Below are positions 6,360-7,451 of a stretch of DNA of 7,451 nucleotides, piece after piece. Source of the stretch: Flavobacteriales bacterium (GTDB lineage: Bacteria > Bacteroidota > Bacteroidia > Flavobacteriales_D > Cryomorphaceae); NCBI GenBank assembly GCA_020200995.1, contig JAIVHQ010000056.1, positions 1-7,451 on the forward strand, given 5' to 3'. The notes beneath the pieces are model-generated. The model ran no database searches, was not told the DNA's origin, and was given only the letters and a program-made list of their open reading frames with translations. The number at the start of each line of letters is the position of its first letter. Position 1 is the stretch's first letter. The position numbers and the translations under genes were made by a program.

Positions 6360-7451
6360 TTAATTCTTGTAATTGCTGAATTTTTTAAAACCTACCAGCC
6401 TGTCGGCAAATGAACTGCGGTCTTTGAAATAGACCAATGCGAAGTACTCGTTTTCGGTGTCGGCGTGGTTGCCCTCTGTCATGACGGTTGTGGCCTCTTG
6501 TGCTGAAGCATACTGCCAGAGATACATGTAGTTGTAATATCCCTGCTTGAGCATGACTACTTTTTCATAAGCCACGGTTTCAGGGTTGTATTCCAACCTG
6601 AAGTCCTTCTCCAGGTTCCAGTTGCTGAGCTGACCGAAGAGGTACATGTTTCCACTCCCGAACATGGCGTCTACGGGCATGCTGAAGTGTATGTAAACAT
6701 AGTCAGACTCGAGGTGGGCATTGTCCATGTCGTCGTTCTTGATCAGGAAGCGGCCGTTGATGTCATTGTTAAAATTGTATTTTTTGAAAGCCCTGCTCTT
6801 GTCGGGTGTCAGCATGATGTGGTAGGCCCCGTCTTCGAGCTGAACGTCCTGCACCTGTGCACTCCGGTAGCGGACACTTTTGGCGTCTACAAATCGAAAT
6901 TCATTGGTGCCGTCGAAGGTGAGCTCGCGCTGAAAGTCATAAGTCAGTGTATTCCCGTTTACAAAACTGGGCTTCACCCCGCGCCGGGCATTGTCCCACC
7001 GAAAGTTTTGCATCACGACCAGCTCTATCTCCGCATAGGGATTGTTGCTTTGGACCCCGCCCAGCTGCACAGTGAGGTCTACTTCCTGCCGCTGGTTTCG
7101 CTCGCTGACCACGCTCGATGGCTTGATGACTTCTTCAATGGTTGCCATGGGCTCCACTATCATAAAGCGCGCGGTGAGAAGTAGGTTCTTCTCATTGCCG
7201 TCGGCGTATACCTTTACGATGTAATTTCCGCTTCGCGTGAGGTTGATTCGGTCGTTGGGAAATGCAATTTCGTAATGCGTGAAATTCCTGAGGGTGTTGA
7301 ACGAAAATTCGTAATCGTAGATGATATCCGAATTAAAACCCTCGACAAAGTCCATGTCCTGAAGGTCGGATTTTTGCCAATCGTGGGTGCAGTGCTCAAA
7401 GGCGTAGTGCATTTCGCGAACATCTTCACTCAAATCATCAAACCTCAGCAC
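6360..7451 (-). CDS. Type IX secretion system plug protein family (DUF5103), N-terminus missing at window edge
   Basis: The frame is open from the right window edge to the stop at 6360-6362, giving 363 residues. The GTG at the very edge is a chance codon, not a start: the sequence already begins inside the family's N-terminal region (LRFDDLSEDVREMHYAFEHC followed by HDWQKSDLQ). Roughly 50-70 residues including the signal peptide are probably missing. Recognisable features are the beta-rich N-terminal part (FPNDRINLTRSGNYIVKVYA), the MYLFGQLSNWNLE segment, GYYNYMYLW, and the end YFKDRSSFADRLVGFKKF. DUF5103 proteins occur in Bacteroidota and include a protein reported to plug the periplasmic end of the SprA translocon of the type IX secretion system. 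That role is transferred from the family. ApaG follows 68 nt downstream in the same direction. Confidence 0.82.
   Translation of the reverse strand: MLRFDDLSEDVREMHYAFEHCTHDWQKSDLQDMDFVEGFNSDIIYDYEFSFNTLRNFTHYEIAFPNDRINLTRSGNYIVKVYADGNEKNLLLTARFMIVEPMATIEEVIKPSSVVSERNQRQEVDLTVQLGGVQSNNPYAEIELVVMQNFRWDNARRGVKPSFVNGNTLTYDFQRELTFDGTNEFRFVDAKSVRYRSAQVQDVQLEDGAYHIMLTPDKSRAFKKYNFNNDINGRFLIKNDDMDNAHLESDYVYIHFSMPVDAMFGSGNMYLFGQLSNWNLEKDFRLEYNPETVAYEKVVMLKQGYYNYMYLWQYASAQEATTVMTEGNHADTENEYFALVYFKDRSSFADRLVGFKKFSNYKN

Overview
The window looks like a stretch of Bacteroidota chromosome, most likely Flavobacteriales or a close relative. The evidence is a type IX secretion plug-family protein, a periplasmic-propeller histidine kinase typical of the phylum, a DivIC/FtsB protein and a PruA of Bacteroidota type, genes without strong Shine-Dalgarno sequences, and TAnnTTTG-like promoter elements.

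Layout, left to right. (1) 1-151, minus strand: the N-terminal 50 codons of a FtsB/DivIC-type septum formation initiator, cut by the window edge. (2) 152-983: about 830 bp without a convincing gene, mostly filled by nested inverted repeats. Two REP-like units in opposite orientation (258-297 and 837-877) share a perfect 23-bp inverted match. Between them lie three further inverted-repeat structures and a stretch of hairpins and imperfect direct repeats. (3) 984-1021: an intrinsic terminator serving the minus strand. (4) 1047-2584, minus strand: pruA (L-glutamate gamma-semialdehyde dehydrogenase), complete except for a roughly 91-nt out-of-frame deletion near the 3' end, so it is called a pseudogene. 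(5) 2585-2741: a divergent promoter region. (6) 2742-5894, plus strand: a 1050-residue sensor histidine kinase with 14 propeller blades, a Y_Y_Y domain, one membrane helix, HisKA_2 and HATPase. (7) 5905-6291, minus strand: apaG, convergent with the kinase and only 10 nt away. (8) 6360-7451, minus strand: a type IX secretion plug-family protein (DUF5103) whose N-terminus is beyond the right edge.

The genes do not form one pathway: cell division, proline catabolism, signalling, ApaG and secretion are represented by one gene each. No defence system, CRISPR array, tRNA, rRNA or transposase gene is visible. The two things most worth a second look are the nested palindromic island at 258-918, probably a non-autonomous REP/MITE-like element, and the damaged pruA. 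The shifted pruA frame runs through its own terminator hairpin without meeting a stop, so terminated transcripts should be nonstop mRNAs.
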